The translations under genes were made by a program, and so were the position numbers. Positions 36,977 to 45,913 of a DNA stretch of 64,000 nt are shown here, one piece after another. The stretch spans positions 1-64,000 of the forward strand of contig NZ_JAYGHP010000003.1 of assembly GCF_034932065.1 (NCBI RefSeq), written 5' to 3'. The stretch is from Crocosphaera sp. UHCC 0190 (GTDB taxonomy: Bacteria; Cyanobacteriota; Cyanobacteriia; Cyanobacteriales; Microcystaceae). Each line of letters opens with the position of its first letter. Within the stretch, counting starts at the first letter, position 1. The notes below the pieces were generated by a model that saw nothing but the letters and a program-made list of their open reading frames with translations, made no database searches and was not told the DNA's origin.

Positions 36977-37519
36977 ATGATTACCAAAGAAACTGCTTTA
37001 ATTCTACTTGTTATCACCCTTGGTGTCGGTGGTACCGTCGCTTTAGCTGACTCGGTGAAAGAGACTCCCTCATCTATGTTGATTGCTGAAACCCAAGTCA
37101 TCGCTCAACGGGGAGAAGGAGGTGAAAGAGGTGAAAGAGGTGAAAGAGGTGAAAGAGGAGGAAGAGGCCCAGAAAAATTAATGGAACAACTTAATTTAAG
37201 TAATGAACAGATGCAACAACTCAACGCAATTCGCCAAAAATATAATCCTCAAATAGAGCAACTGCGGGAACGAATTAGGACAACAGGAGAAGAATTAAGC
37301 CAAATGATGCAGGGAAATTCTTCAGATACTGAGCTTCAAATGAAGCATAAAGATATGACAAATTTGTTCCAACAAATGGGTGATTTACGCTTTGAAAGTA
37401 TGTTAGAAATGCGAAAAGTATTGACCCCTGAACAACGCCAAGAATTTGCTCAATTAATGCAAAAAAACCGTCCAAGAGGCGACTGGAATCGAGGTACTGG
37501 GCAGGAAAAACCAGAATAA
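36977..37519 (+). CDS. Spy/CpxP-like periplasmic protein with GER repeats
   Basis: A 180-aa exported protein. A signal peptide (ALILLVITLGVGGTVALA) is followed by a low-complexity segment made of G-E-R triplets, then a helical domain with LNLSNEQMQQLNAIRQKY and LTPEQRQEFAQLM, the LTxxQ-type motifs of the Spy/CpxP/ZraP family, whose members are periplasmic chaperones or metal sensors. ATG 36977 is preferred to ATG 36971 because AGGAG at 36964-36968 is 8 nt away. It is 48 bp after the anti-sigma gene, suggesting that the module senses envelope stress. Confidence 0.78.
   Translation: MITKETALILLVITLGVGGTVALADSVKETPSSMLIAETQVIAQRGEGGERGERGERGERGGRGPEKLMEQLNLSNEQMQQLNAIRQKYNPQIEQLRERIRTTGEELSQMMQGNSSDTELQMKHKDMTNLFQQMGDLRFESMLEMRKVLTPEQRQEFAQLMQKNRPRGDWNRGTGQEKPE
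37121..37156. repeat. 9-bp tandem repeat in the Spy-like gene
   Basis: Four perfect copies of GGTGAAAGA, in frame, encoding Gly-Glu-Arg each, followed by a degenerate fifth (GGAGGAAGA). Unit gain or loss would change the protein by three residues without a frameshift. Confidence 0.9.
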
Positions 37520-37642
37520 AAATCGTAAATTACATTGGTTGGTAGGACTTGACCCTTCTAAACTTAGCCCTAATTGAATTTTGTATATTTCTCAAGAGAA
37601 AGATACAGTTGACGATTAAGAAATTTATTGCCATCATAATAA

Positions 37643-38278
37643 ATGATTTTGTCAATAAATAAGTCTATGTCTTTAGATGCCATTTCCCTTCTTCCTGAAA
37701 ACGGTAATAGCCCTCAGCATCTTTTAATCATGTTACATGGTTGGGGAGCCAATGCAAAAGATTTAGCTCCATTAGCTTCAATGTTACCCCTTCCTACCTA
37801 TCAATTTCTCTTTCCTAATGCACCTTTTCCCCATCCTCAAGTACCTGGAGGACTCGCTTGGTATGCTTTAGAAACAGGTGATTATGAAGGAATATCAGAA
37901 AGTAGGCAATTATTAACTAATTGGTTATTATCCTTAGAAGAGAAAACGGGAATTCCCTTATCTCGTACAATCCTAAGTGGTTTTTCCCAAGGAGGAGCCA
38001 TGTCTCTCGATGTTGGCATTAATTTACCCCTAGGAGGAATTTGTAGTTTAAGTGGTTATTTACAATTTCAGCCTCAACATTTAAACACACCAACACCGCC
38101 TATTTTAATCATTCATGGTAAACAAGATATGGTCGTTCCCTTAACCATGGCTCATCAAGCAAAAGAAGCTTTAACTACTATCAATGCTAAGGTAGAATAC
38201 CATGAATTTAATATGGGTCATGAAATTATTCCTGATGTTCTAACAATTTTTCAAAACTTTATTCAAACTCAGCATTGA
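37643..38278 (+). CDS. Carboxylesterase/phospholipase-like alpha/beta hydrolase
   Basis: A 211-aa cytosolic alpha/beta hydrolase of the YpfH/carboxylesterase type. The oxyanion region is MLHGWGANAKDL; the nucleophile serine is in LSGFSQGGAMS, the aspartate in GKQDMVVP, and the histidine in NMGHEI. The substrate is likely a short-chain or lipid ester, unspecified. ATG 37643 is used; ATG 37667 (MSLDAISLLP) is an alternative. It is transcribed alone. Confidence 0.88.
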   Translation: MILSINKSMSLDAISLLPENGNSPQHLLIMLHGWGANAKDLAPLASMLPLPTYQFLFPNAPFPHPQVPGGLAWYALETGDYEGISESRQLLTNWLLSLEEKTGIPLSRTILSGFSQGGAMSLDVGINLPLGGICSLSGYLQFQPQHLNTPTPPILIIHGKQDMVVPLTMAHQAKEALTTINAKVEYHEFNMGHEIIPDVLTIFQNFIQTQH

Positions 38279-38320
38279 GTTTTTTTATTCTTAAAATCAT
38301 CCAATGATCAACCCGAAAAA

Positions 38321-38364
38321 GGAAAAAGCCCTTGAGAGTCTGGCCATGTTTCGACCTCAAGGGC
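38321..38364 (-). terminator. Strong minus-strand terminator
   Basis: GCCCTTGAG-GTC (38364-38353) pairs with GAC-CTCAAGGGC equivalents at 38340-38328 with one bulge, followed on the minus strand by TTTTTCC and a second T-run. The plus strand has no T-run after the hairpin, so direction is clear. Confidence 0.8.
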
Positions 38365-38470
38365 GTTTGTCTTTCGTTCTTACTCCTCACACACACCCCT
38401 ATCTTGACGCAAGCCTCTCAGATAAGTTTCCGCAAAGTGACGCTTTTTTAATTGTCATCCCCTCAGCTTA
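38321..38470 (-). ncRNA. Candidate small RNA, minus strand (extent approximate)
   Basis: The 269-bp gap between the esterase and parA genes holds a strong minus-strand terminator at 38364-38321, yet no minus-strand gene lies upstream of it, so a short RNA probably starts within the gap or in parA. The RNA would contain a CTTG-CGT-CAAG hairpin (38413-38403), the motif GTGTGAGGAGT (38392-38382), which is the exact complement of the 11-nt core of cyanobacterial Yfr1 RNA, and CGGAAAC/CGAAACA segments loosely like those of Yfr2 RNAs. The start is not defined; the family is not proven. Confidence 0.4.
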
Positions 38471-38547
38471 AAAAATTGGTATCACACTGGTGTAATCTGT
38501 GAATGGGAAAAAATATCAATAAATCTGATAAATAAGCTAGAAGCACT

Positions 38548-39135
38548 ATGATTATCTCAATTACTGCCTTAAAAGGGGGAGTGGGAAAAACCACCACATC
38601 AATTCATCTTGCGGCCTATTTACAACAAAAAGCCCCCACCTTACTCATTGATGCTGATCGCAACCGTTCTGCGTTAATTTGGTCAAGAGAAGATAAACTG
38701 CCTTTTTATGTCGCCTCTCAGGCCGGTTCAACCAATTTAATTCGTCAATATCCTCATATTATTGTAGATACCAGGGCCAGACCTGAACCCGAAGAATTTA
38801 AGGACCTCGCGGATGGTAGTGACTTATTAATTATTCCCACAACTCCTAATCATTTAGATTTAGATGCAACTTTTAAAGCGGTTGAACAATTACAAAACCT
38901 CAATGCTAATTATAAAATTCTCTTGACTAAAGTAGATGCTCGTACCAAAAATGGTAAAGAGGCAAAACAAAGATTAAAAGAAGCAAAATTGCCCATGTTT
39001 AAAACAGAAATTCCTTTATTAGTTGCCTTTGAAAGAGCATCCCAACGGGGGGTAATTATTAGAGATTATCCTGATCCTCGTTCTAAATTTGCTTGGTCAG
39101 CTTATGAAGCGGTTGGGCGAGAAATTTTACCCTAA
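38548..39135 (+). CDS. Orphan ParA-family ATPase
   Basis: A 195-aa MinD/ParA-type ATPase. It has the deviant Walker A motif KGGVGKTT near residues 9-16, a short Walker A' (LLIDADRNRSALIW) and the switch segment IIVDTRARPEPEEF where DTxG would be usual. No parB or DNA-binding adaptor is adjacent, and the protein is short, so it may position a protein complex (as McdA- or plasmid-type orphan ParAs do) rather than the chromosome. Convergent with the FHA-GGDEF-EAL array, 4 bp from it. Confidence 0.88.
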   Translation: MIISITALKGGVGKTTTSIHLAAYLQQKAPTLLIDADRNRSALIWSREDKLPFYVASQAGSTNLIRQYPHIIVDTRARPEPEEFKDLADGSDLLIIPTTPNHLDLDATFKAVEQLQNLNANYKILLTKVDARTKNGKEAKQRLKEAKLPMFKTEIPLLVAFERASQRGVIIRDYPDPRSKFAWSAYEAVGREILP

Positions 39136-39139
39136 ATAT

Positions 39140-40963
39140 TTAAAAGAATTTAGGAGCATGAGAAATTAAGAATTCTGTGGCTTCTTTCACTGGAAGGGGA
39201 TGACTAAAACGATAGCCTTGCATGGCTTCACAATGCAAATTATGTAAAGCATCGAGTTGTTGTCGGGTTTCTACCCCTTCAGCAACTACCCTCATTTTAA
39301 AACTTTTTCCTAAAGCGATTAAAGCAGAAACCAGGGCTGTATTTTCTGAGTTTTCGCTAATATTTTTGATGACAGAAACATCAAGCTTGATCTTATTAAA
39401 AGGCATTTGATGTAAATGACTAACTGCAGTATACCCGATCCCGAAATCATCCAGACAGAGAGAGACTCCTAGTTTTTTTAAGTCGGTTAAAGTCTGATAA
39501 GCTAATTTTGTATCTTTTAAGATACTGGATTCCGTGATGTCTAATTCTAAGCAGTGTGGGGTTAGTTCCGTGGTTGTTAAAATTGTATCGATCAGATCAA
39601 CCAGTTGGGGATGATAAAATTGGTATAGGGAAAGATTAACGGAAATTAAAACTGAGGGTAATTTTTGGGTTTGCCAGTCTTTATTTTGTTGACAAGCTGT
39701 TTCTAAAATCCAACGGGTTAAAGGAAGAATGAGTTCTGTTTTATCTGCCCAAGGTAAAAATTGCTGAGGAGAAATTAAGCCATATTTGGGATGATTCCAG
39801 CGAATCAAAGCTTCCATCCCTTCGACTTTTTCTGTGATAATATTTAATTGGGGTTGATAGTATAAAATAAGCTCTTTTTGCATTAAAGCTTGGTAAAGTC
39901 TGTCTTCAATTTGGGATAATTCAGGAGAAGATAGGGAAGAATTCTTACTAGAAAGATTTTCTGCTCCCAATTGTTTATTATAATTGAGTTGGGTTTCGGC
40001 ATAAGTTAAAATTTCTTTGGGATCTTTTCCATCTTTAGGATAAAGAGCAACTCCTAAATTAGTTGTCAAAGATTGAGATTGTTTCTGTACATCAAAAGGA
40101 TATTTTAATTCTTTGATAATTCGTTGCGTAATTTTATATAAATTCTCTACCTCTTTAATATGGGGTACAAGAATGGCAAATTCGTCTCCTCCCCAACGAG
40201 CGACAATATCTCCTGTCCGCAAACAATTTTTTAACCGTTGAGTGATCGCTACCAGCACATGATCTCCCATCGTATAACCTAAGGCATCATTTACTTGACT
40301 AAAATGTTCGATATCAATTAATAAAATAGCCACACAGTTTTGATGGCGTTGGGCATTAGTTATGGCAATGGATACATATTCATTAAATAGAATACGATTA
40401 GGTAATTCTGTGACGGGATCGAGGTAAGATTGTTCCTGAAATGTATCATCATTTCCACTATTTTTAAGTTGAGAACCCTCCAAAATAAATGTAGATTGTT
40501 GCTGAGGATCGCTTAAGGATAACTGGGGTAAGTTAGGATTTTGTTTAGCCGCAGTCTTGTCATTGGATAAGCTAGACTCTTGATTAATAAAACTTTCAGA
40601 AATAGTAGCCGATGAAACAAGGTGATAACTGGCATTTACTTCACAGCCAAAATTAATTAAATCTCCATCTTTTAGTTCATGAACCAAACATTTTTGTCCA
40701 TTAATAAAAATTCCATTTTGACTTTTATTGCCATCTAAATCTCCATCCAGAATCCAAAAAGATTCCTGATTAGTTTTCCGATTAAACTTTCGGATTAAGG
40801 TGGCGTGTCTTCGAGAAACCTGACGAGAATGAATAACAAGAGAATTACTAGAATGACGACCCAAATAGTATTTAGATTCTTCCAAAGATATAGTTCGTCG
40901 AGAATGACTATCTTCTAGCACAAGTACATAACGACTATTCGGGCTTTGTTTTTGGTAATTCAT
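39140..40963 (-). CDS. FHA-GGDEF-EAL protein (array member 3)
   Basis: A 607-aa c-di-GMP signalling protein. Residues 10-110 are an FHA domain (YLGRHSSNSLVI, RQVSRRHATL) that binds phosphothreonine. A GGDEF domain follows with an intact RWGGDEF near 254, then an EAL domain with EALIRW near 382, NLSLYQF, LDITES, LDDFGIGY, KIKLDVS and VAEGVET; all metal and catalytic residues look present. It could both make and hydrolyse c-di-GMP. It is last of three tandem genes on the minus strand and lacks the PAS domain of the other two. Confidence 0.93.
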   Translation of the reverse strand: MNYQKQSPNSRYVLVLEDSHSRRTISLEESKYYLGRHSSNSLVIHSRQVSRRHATLIRKFNRKTNQESFWILDGDLDGNKSQNGIFINGQKCLVHELKDGDLINFGCEVNASYHLVSSATISESFINQESSLSNDKTAAKQNPNLPQLSLSDPQQQSTFILEGSQLKNSGNDDTFQEQSYLDPVTELPNRILFNEYVSIAITNAQRHQNCVAILLIDIEHFSQVNDALGYTMGDHVLVAITQRLKNCLRTGDIVARWGGDEFAILVPHIKEVENLYKITQRIIKELKYPFDVQKQSQSLTTNLGVALYPKDGKDPKEILTYAETQLNYNKQLGAENLSSKNSSLSSPELSQIEDRLYQALMQKELILYYQPQLNIITEKVEGMEALIRWNHPKYGLISPQQFLPWADKTELILPLTRWILETACQQNKDWQTQKLPSVLISVNLSLYQFYHPQLVDLIDTILTTTELTPHCLELDITESSILKDTKLAYQTLTDLKKLGVSLCLDDFGIGYTAVSHLHQMPFNKIKLDVSVIKNISENSENTALVSALIALGKSFKMRVVAEGVETRQQLDALHNLHCEAMQGYRFSHPLPVKEATEFLISHAPKFF

Positions 40964-41034
40964 GACTAAAGCATCCCTTAATTGATTGAATTATAACCTT
41001 TTTAGTTATCTCTTTCAATTAAGTTAATCTTTCT

Positions 41035-43125
41035 TCAAATCTGCTCCAAAAAAGCCGTTGCATCTTCTGGTTTGAGGGGACGACTAAACCAAAATCCTTG
41101 AATTTCTTCACAATTGAGTCTTTGTAAGAATTCTAGTTCTTGTAAGGTTTCTACCCCTTCAGCAACTACCCTTAAATCAAAGCTTTTTCCTAAAGCAATA
41201 ATTGCCGAAACAATCGCTGTATTTTGAGGTTTATTTTGTAAGGTTTGAATAAAAGATTGGTCAATTTTTAAGGTAGTAACGGGAAATTTTTGTAAATAGC
41301 CTAAAGAAGAATAACCAGTTCCAAAATCGTCTAAAGAAATTTGCACCCCCAAGGCCCGTAACTTCTGCAAAGTTTCCTGAGAAAAGTCAAGATTTTGCAT
41401 AATTGCTGTCTCGGTAATTTCTAAGTCTAAGAAATGGGGATCTAACCCAGTTTCTTCTAATACCTGACTCACCATTTCTACTAAATTTGGTTGTTGAAAT
41501 TGTCTGGCGGAAAGATTAACCGCAATAGGAACCGCAGGTAAACCTGATTTTTGCCAATTTTTATTTTGTTGGCAAGCGGTTTTTAAGACCCATAAACTAA
41601 TGGGAATAATCAGATCAGTTTTTTCTGCAAGAGGAATTAATTTCACGGGAGAAACATGACCTAATTCGGGATGATACCACCGCAAAAGAGCTTCCATTCC
41701 GCTAATTTTATTGTTTTTCAACTTTAATTGAGGTTGATAATTTAAACAAAATTCTTCTGCTTCTAATGCTTGATATAAAAGGTTTTCTAGTTTTAATAAA
41801 AGAGAAGCTTTTGAAGTCATGGTTGAACTGTAGAAACGATAATGATTTCGTCCCCGTTCCTTGGCTCGATAAAGGGCCGCATCTGCATTTTTTAATAAGG
41901 TTTCTGCGTCGGTTCCATCTTGAGGATAAATAGCGATACCAATACTGGTTTTAACATAGAGTTGATGGCCGGAAATTTCAAAAGGTTGTTTCAGTTCATC
42001 AAGAATGCGCTGTGATAGATTTACCGTATCTTCTGGACTATTAATTTGAGGAAGTAATAAGGTGAATTCATCCCCTCCCCAACGGGCAACTAAATCATGA
42101 TTTCGTACACAAGAATTAAGTCTTTTAGCAAAGTGTTTTAGCAATTGATCGCCAATTCCATGACCCAAAGTATCATTAATATTTTTAAAACAATCTAAAT
42201 CCAAAAAAAGCACAGCCATTAAATGATCTTCTTGCCGAGCTTTGACCAGAGCAATATCTAATTTATCATCAAAATAAGTTCGATTTGGCAAATCAGTTAA
42301 TGTATCATAAAATGCTCGATATTTTAACTGTTTTTCTGCTTGTTTACGAGCCGTTACATCAAATAAGTAACTTCTAATTAATTGATGATCTGAAAGATAA
42401 TGAACATATTGTTCAAAAATCTCTGAGCCAACCAGAACTTCCCGCAATAATAAATTCCCTTGAATATTCTGAACTTCTGACAATAATCCGGCTAAAACTG
42501 GATGCTTTAATTTTTCTTCTCCAATGGTTTGAAACTTAATACTAGCTGCTGGATTTAGATAAGTTAAATTACCCGCAAAATCAATTTCTACAATGGGATT
42601 AGGGCTTAATTCAGGAAAAGACGCTAATCTCACCAAATCATCCCGATCGCGCTCTTGAAGATCTTCTTCACGAATCAAGGTTGACTTACTATTATCTTCA
42701 TTGATCATGGTTTCAACAATTTTCTCAGCCGTCAATTGTTGGGGATCAAGAGGATTAAATAAATCAATCTCTAAGGCCGTCGAAATAATATAATAACTTG
42801 CCTTAGCTTTTGGTCCAAAGATGACCACATCACCATGTTTAAGATTATGGGACTCATTGATTTTCCCATTAATTAGTAATCCATTAGTGCTACGATTTCC
42901 TTCTAAATCTCCATCAAGAATACGATAGGAATAGTGATCGAGTCGAGGAGTCGGTTTAATGCGTACCAGGGTGGCATGATGACGGGAAACAACCCGTTCA
43001 TAAATCACAATGTCATTATTAGACTCTCGGCCAATGGTATAAGTAGGCTCTTCAAGGGCAATAATACGTCGCGCTTTTTGATCCTCAATGACCAAAATAT
43101 GGCGAAAGGATGATAAGGTGTTCAT
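41035..43125 (-). CDS. FHA-PAS-GGDEF-EAL protein (array member 2)
   Basis: A c-di-GMP turnover protein of 696 aa from ATG 43125. The start is chosen because the following residues (SSFRHILVIEDQKARRI) align with the N-termini of both neighbours; the TTG at 43188 would add 21 unrelated residues and overlap the upstream gene. Order: FHA (YTIGRESNNDIVI, RVVSRHHATL), PAS-like region, GGDEF (ARWGGDEF near 346), EAL (EALLRW near 478, LEITET, LDDFGTGYSS, TLKIDQSF, VAEGVET). Both catalytic domains look intact. Confidence 0.93.
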   Translation of the reverse strand: MNTLSSFRHILVIEDQKARRIIALEEPTYTIGRESNNDIVIYERVVSRHHATLVRIKPTPRLDHYSYRILDGDLEGNRSTNGLLINGKINESHNLKHGDVVIFGPKAKASYYIISTALEIDLFNPLDPQQLTAEKIVETMINEDNSKSTLIREEDLQERDRDDLVRLASFPELSPNPIVEIDFAGNLTYLNPAASIKFQTIGEEKLKHPVLAGLLSEVQNIQGNLLLREVLVGSEIFEQYVHYLSDHQLIRSYLFDVTARKQAEKQLKYRAFYDTLTDLPNRTYFDDKLDIALVKARQEDHLMAVLFLDLDCFKNINDTLGHGIGDQLLKHFAKRLNSCVRNHDLVARWGGDEFTLLLPQINSPEDTVNLSQRILDELKQPFEISGHQLYVKTSIGIAIYPQDGTDAETLLKNADAALYRAKERGRNHYRFYSSTMTSKASLLLKLENLLYQALEAEEFCLNYQPQLKLKNNKISGMEALLRWYHPELGHVSPVKLIPLAEKTDLIIPISLWVLKTACQQNKNWQKSGLPAVPIAVNLSARQFQQPNLVEMVSQVLEETGLDPHFLDLEITETAIMQNLDFSQETLQKLRALGVQISLDDFGTGYSSLGYLQKFPVTTLKIDQSFIQTLQNKPQNTAIVSAIIALGKSFDLRVVAEGVETLQELEFLQRLNCEEIQGFWFSRPLKPEDATAFLEQI

Positions 43126-43177
43126 CACAGATACACAAACAAGGGCTATTATTATTGTTCCCAGAAATTCAGCAAAA

Positions 43178-45745
43178 CTAACAATCAATAATCGATGAAG
43201 GCATCAATTTTTTTAGATGGCCGTTACTTTCCCTGGCAATTTTACCTAATAGTTCCGTTGCGTCTTTTGTCGGTAAGGGACGACTAAACCAATAGCCTTG
43301 AATCTCTTCACAATTGAGATTTTGCAAGATTTCCAACTGTTCTTTGGTTTCCACACCTTCAGCAACAACACGCAGATTAAACCCCTTGCCAATGGCTAAA
43401 ATAGCAGAAATGAGTCCCAATTCTTCCGAGGTTCCCCGTAGATCTCGAATAAAGGCTTGATGAAGCTTTAAAGTGCGGAAAGAAAATTGTTTGAGATAAC
43501 CCAAAGAAGAGAAACCCTTACCAAAATCATCAAGAGCAATACGAACCCCTAAATTTTGTAAATCTTGTAGGGTTTTGCGGGCTAAGTTCAAATTTTGCCG
43601 TAAGGTTAATTCCGTTAATTCTAACTCTAGCCATTGGGGATCTAGTCCCGTTTCATTTAACACACTGGCCACCACCGTCGCTAAATGGGGTTGTTGAAAT
43701 TCCCGCGCTGAGAGGTTAACTGTCACAGGAATAGGGGGTAAACCATCTTTTTGCCAAGAAAGATTTTGTTGACAAGCAGTTTTGAGAACCCACTTACTCA
43801 GATGTAAAATAAGGTCTGTTTTTTCCGTGAGGGGTAAGAATTTTTGGGGCATAATTAGACCAAAAGCCGGGCTTTCCCAACGCAATAAAGCCTCCATTGC
43901 CACAATTTGCCCTGTATTTAAGCGCAATTGAGGCTGATAATGGAGATGAAACTGTTTTTTCTCTAATGCTTGATGTAGCAACCCTTCAAGACGCAATAAA
44001 ACCTCAGCTTCTGCGGTTAAATTGGGACTATAAAATTGATAATGGCTTCGTCCTTGTTCTTTGGTGCGATAGAGAGCCGCATCAGCATTTTTCAGCAATG
44101 TTTCCCCATTGTCCCCATCTTGAGGATAAATAGCAATACCCACACTACATTTAATTTGCAGTCGATGATCATCAATAATAAAAGGACGTTGTAGATTTTC
44201 AAAAATCCGTTGGACTAATTTTACGGTATCCTCTGTATTTTTAATTTGTGGTAGTAATAAAACAAATTCATCACTTCCCCAACGAGTGACAGTATCTCCA
44301 CCTCGAACACAGGAACTTAGTCTTTCTCCAAAGCTTTGGAGGACGCGATCGCCGATAGAATGACCCAGGGTATTATTAATATGAGTAAAGGAGTCAATAT
44401 CAATAAAAATAACCGCTAACAGATGCTGATGACGTTCGGCATGAGCTAAGGCCACCGCCAATTGTTGGTTAAATAATTCCCGGTTGGGTAAATTAGTTAG
44501 AGGATCATGTAATAATTGATATTGGAGTTGTTCTTCTTCCTGCTTCCGTTCCCGAATATCACGGACAACAAAACAGAAAATTTCCTGTCCTTGATAGGTA
44601 GTCAAACTAATTTTTCCAGCAACAGGAATTAAGGAACCATCTTGATGACGATGGAGAGATTCTTTAATGATATAGGGAGTTTCTGGAGTGACAGTCTGCA
44701 ATTGTTCAGTGAGAATTTCTCGTTCTGTTTCAATGAGTTGATAAAGACTAATCCCAATAATTTCTGCACTGGTGTAGCCTAAGAGATGACAATAAGCTTG
44801 ATTCGCTTCAATAATATGTTTGGTTTCGAGATCGATGGCTAAAATGCCTTCTGTTGCTTGTTCCACAAAAAGACGATAGCGATCTTTACCTGCATTTAAT
44901 TTGGCTTCCCGTTTTCGATATTTAGTAATTTCAAAAAGATAGGTTCTAATCGATTGATTTTCTGTTAAATAATGAATATGCTGTTCAAAAAATGCTTGCT
45001 CGACTTGGACTTCTCGGACAAAAGAAGTTCCCTCTTGGGAAGATTTACCCCCCCCAAGTCCCTGAAGAATGGGATGGGTTAATTGCAATTGGGACAGATC
45101 GGAAAACTTCATTTTAGCCGCAGCATTAAGATAAGTAATCTTGCTTTGTAAATCTATTTCAATGATAGGATTAGGATTAGAATCCGCTAGAGAAGAGACA
45201 TTTTTGAGGTAATTTATTCCCTTGGGATCGACCGTTTTTTTAAAGGCCATAGTTTGGGGTTCATCGGGATCATCCTCTAGAAAAAGCTCATCGAGGGCGA
45301 GCATTCCTGCATCGGAAGGAAAATCGTCTAATCCTAGAGACTCCTCAAGTAATTGACTATCTTGATCGGAATCTTTTAATGAATCAAGTTCAGCCGAATT
45401 AGCAATAATATGGTAATTGGCTTGGGATTTATTGCCAAAACGAATGAGATCCCCTGGTTTTAACTCATGGGAAAGACAATATTTTCCATTAACGGCGATA
45501 CCATTGGTACTTCTTTTCCCTTGTAAATTACCATCAATAATGCGATAACAAGGTTGTTCACTTTGGTGATCAGTAACTCGCAATAAGGTGGCATGATGGC
45601 GAGACACTTGGCGATCATATAACAAAATATTACTATTAGGATCTCGACCGATGGAATAGGTATTGTCCGTTAAGGAAACAATACGTCTTGATTTCTGATC
45701 GGCGACAACTAGCAGGTGACGGACTTCTGAGGCATTACTCATCAC
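43178..45745 (-). CDS. FHA-PAS-PAS-GGDEF-EAL protein with degenerate active sites (array member 1)
   Basis: An 855-aa protein, first of the array. FHA (YSIGRDPNSNILL, RQVSRHHATL) is followed by an acidic linker, two PAS domains (the second with GLLAIDLETKHIIEANQAY-like pattern), GGDEF and EAL. The cyclase motif reads RWGSDEF near residue 490: the second glycine is serine. In the EAL domain EALLRW, LELTE and LDDFG are kept, but the KxD motif reads TLKLHQAF near 760, with histidine for aspartate. It may be catalytically weak and act as a c-di-GMP sensor or partner of the two intact paralogues. Confidence 0.92.
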   Translation of the reverse strand: MMSNASEVRHLLVVADQKSRRIVSLTDNTYSIGRDPNSNILLYDRQVSRHHATLLRVTDHQSEQPCYRIIDGNLQGKRSTNGIAVNGKYCLSHELKPGDLIRFGNKSQANYHIIANSAELDSLKDSDQDSQLLEESLGLDDFPSDAGMLALDELFLEDDPDEPQTMAFKKTVDPKGINYLKNVSSLADSNPNPIIEIDLQSKITYLNAAAKMKFSDLSQLQLTHPILQGLGGGKSSQEGTSFVREVQVEQAFFEQHIHYLTENQSIRTYLFEITKYRKREAKLNAGKDRYRLFVEQATEGILAIDLETKHIIEANQAYCHLLGYTSAEIIGISLYQLIETEREILTEQLQTVTPETPYIIKESLHRHQDGSLIPVAGKISLTTYQGQEIFCFVVRDIRERKQEEEQLQYQLLHDPLTNLPNRELFNQQLAVALAHAERHQHLLAVIFIDIDSFTHINNTLGHSIGDRVLQSFGERLSSCVRGGDTVTRWGSDEFVLLLPQIKNTEDTVKLVQRIFENLQRPFIIDDHRLQIKCSVGIAIYPQDGDNGETLLKNADAALYRTKEQGRSHYQFYSPNLTAEAEVLLRLEGLLHQALEKKQFHLHYQPQLRLNTGQIVAMEALLRWESPAFGLIMPQKFLPLTEKTDLILHLSKWVLKTACQQNLSWQKDGLPPIPVTVNLSAREFQQPHLATVVASVLNETGLDPQWLELELTELTLRQNLNLARKTLQDLQNLGVRIALDDFGKGFSSLGYLKQFSFRTLKLHQAFIRDLRGTSEELGLISAILAIGKGFNLRVVAEGVETKEQLEILQNLNCEEIQGYWFSRPLPTKDATELLGKIARESNGHLKKLMPSSIIDC

Positions 45746-45913
45746 GATTCATCGAGAGTAAGGAGCTATAGTTATAAGGTTCCCCAAAATCTCAGTCAAA
45801 CTAACATGACTCCCCGAAAAGAAATTTTACTGATGTGTCAATTCCGAAAAGTTGTTACACTAGGTATGGTCAGAGGAATTGCCATAAAAACGAACTTCTG
45901 AGTTAATATTGCC

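Noticed and set aside
37121-37156. CRISPR-like repeats
   Set aside because: Units are 9 bp, contiguous and coding; no spacers. No CRISPR array was seen anywhere in the window.
38382-38392. Plus-strand ACTCCTCACAC as a canonical Yfr1 gene
   Set aside because: Expected flanking stem and terminator with T-run on the plus strand are missing; the only strong terminator points the other way. Kept as a minus-strand candidate instead.
43126-43188. Extended TTG start for array member 2
   Set aside because: The extra 21 residues do not align with the paralogues and overlap the upstream gene.
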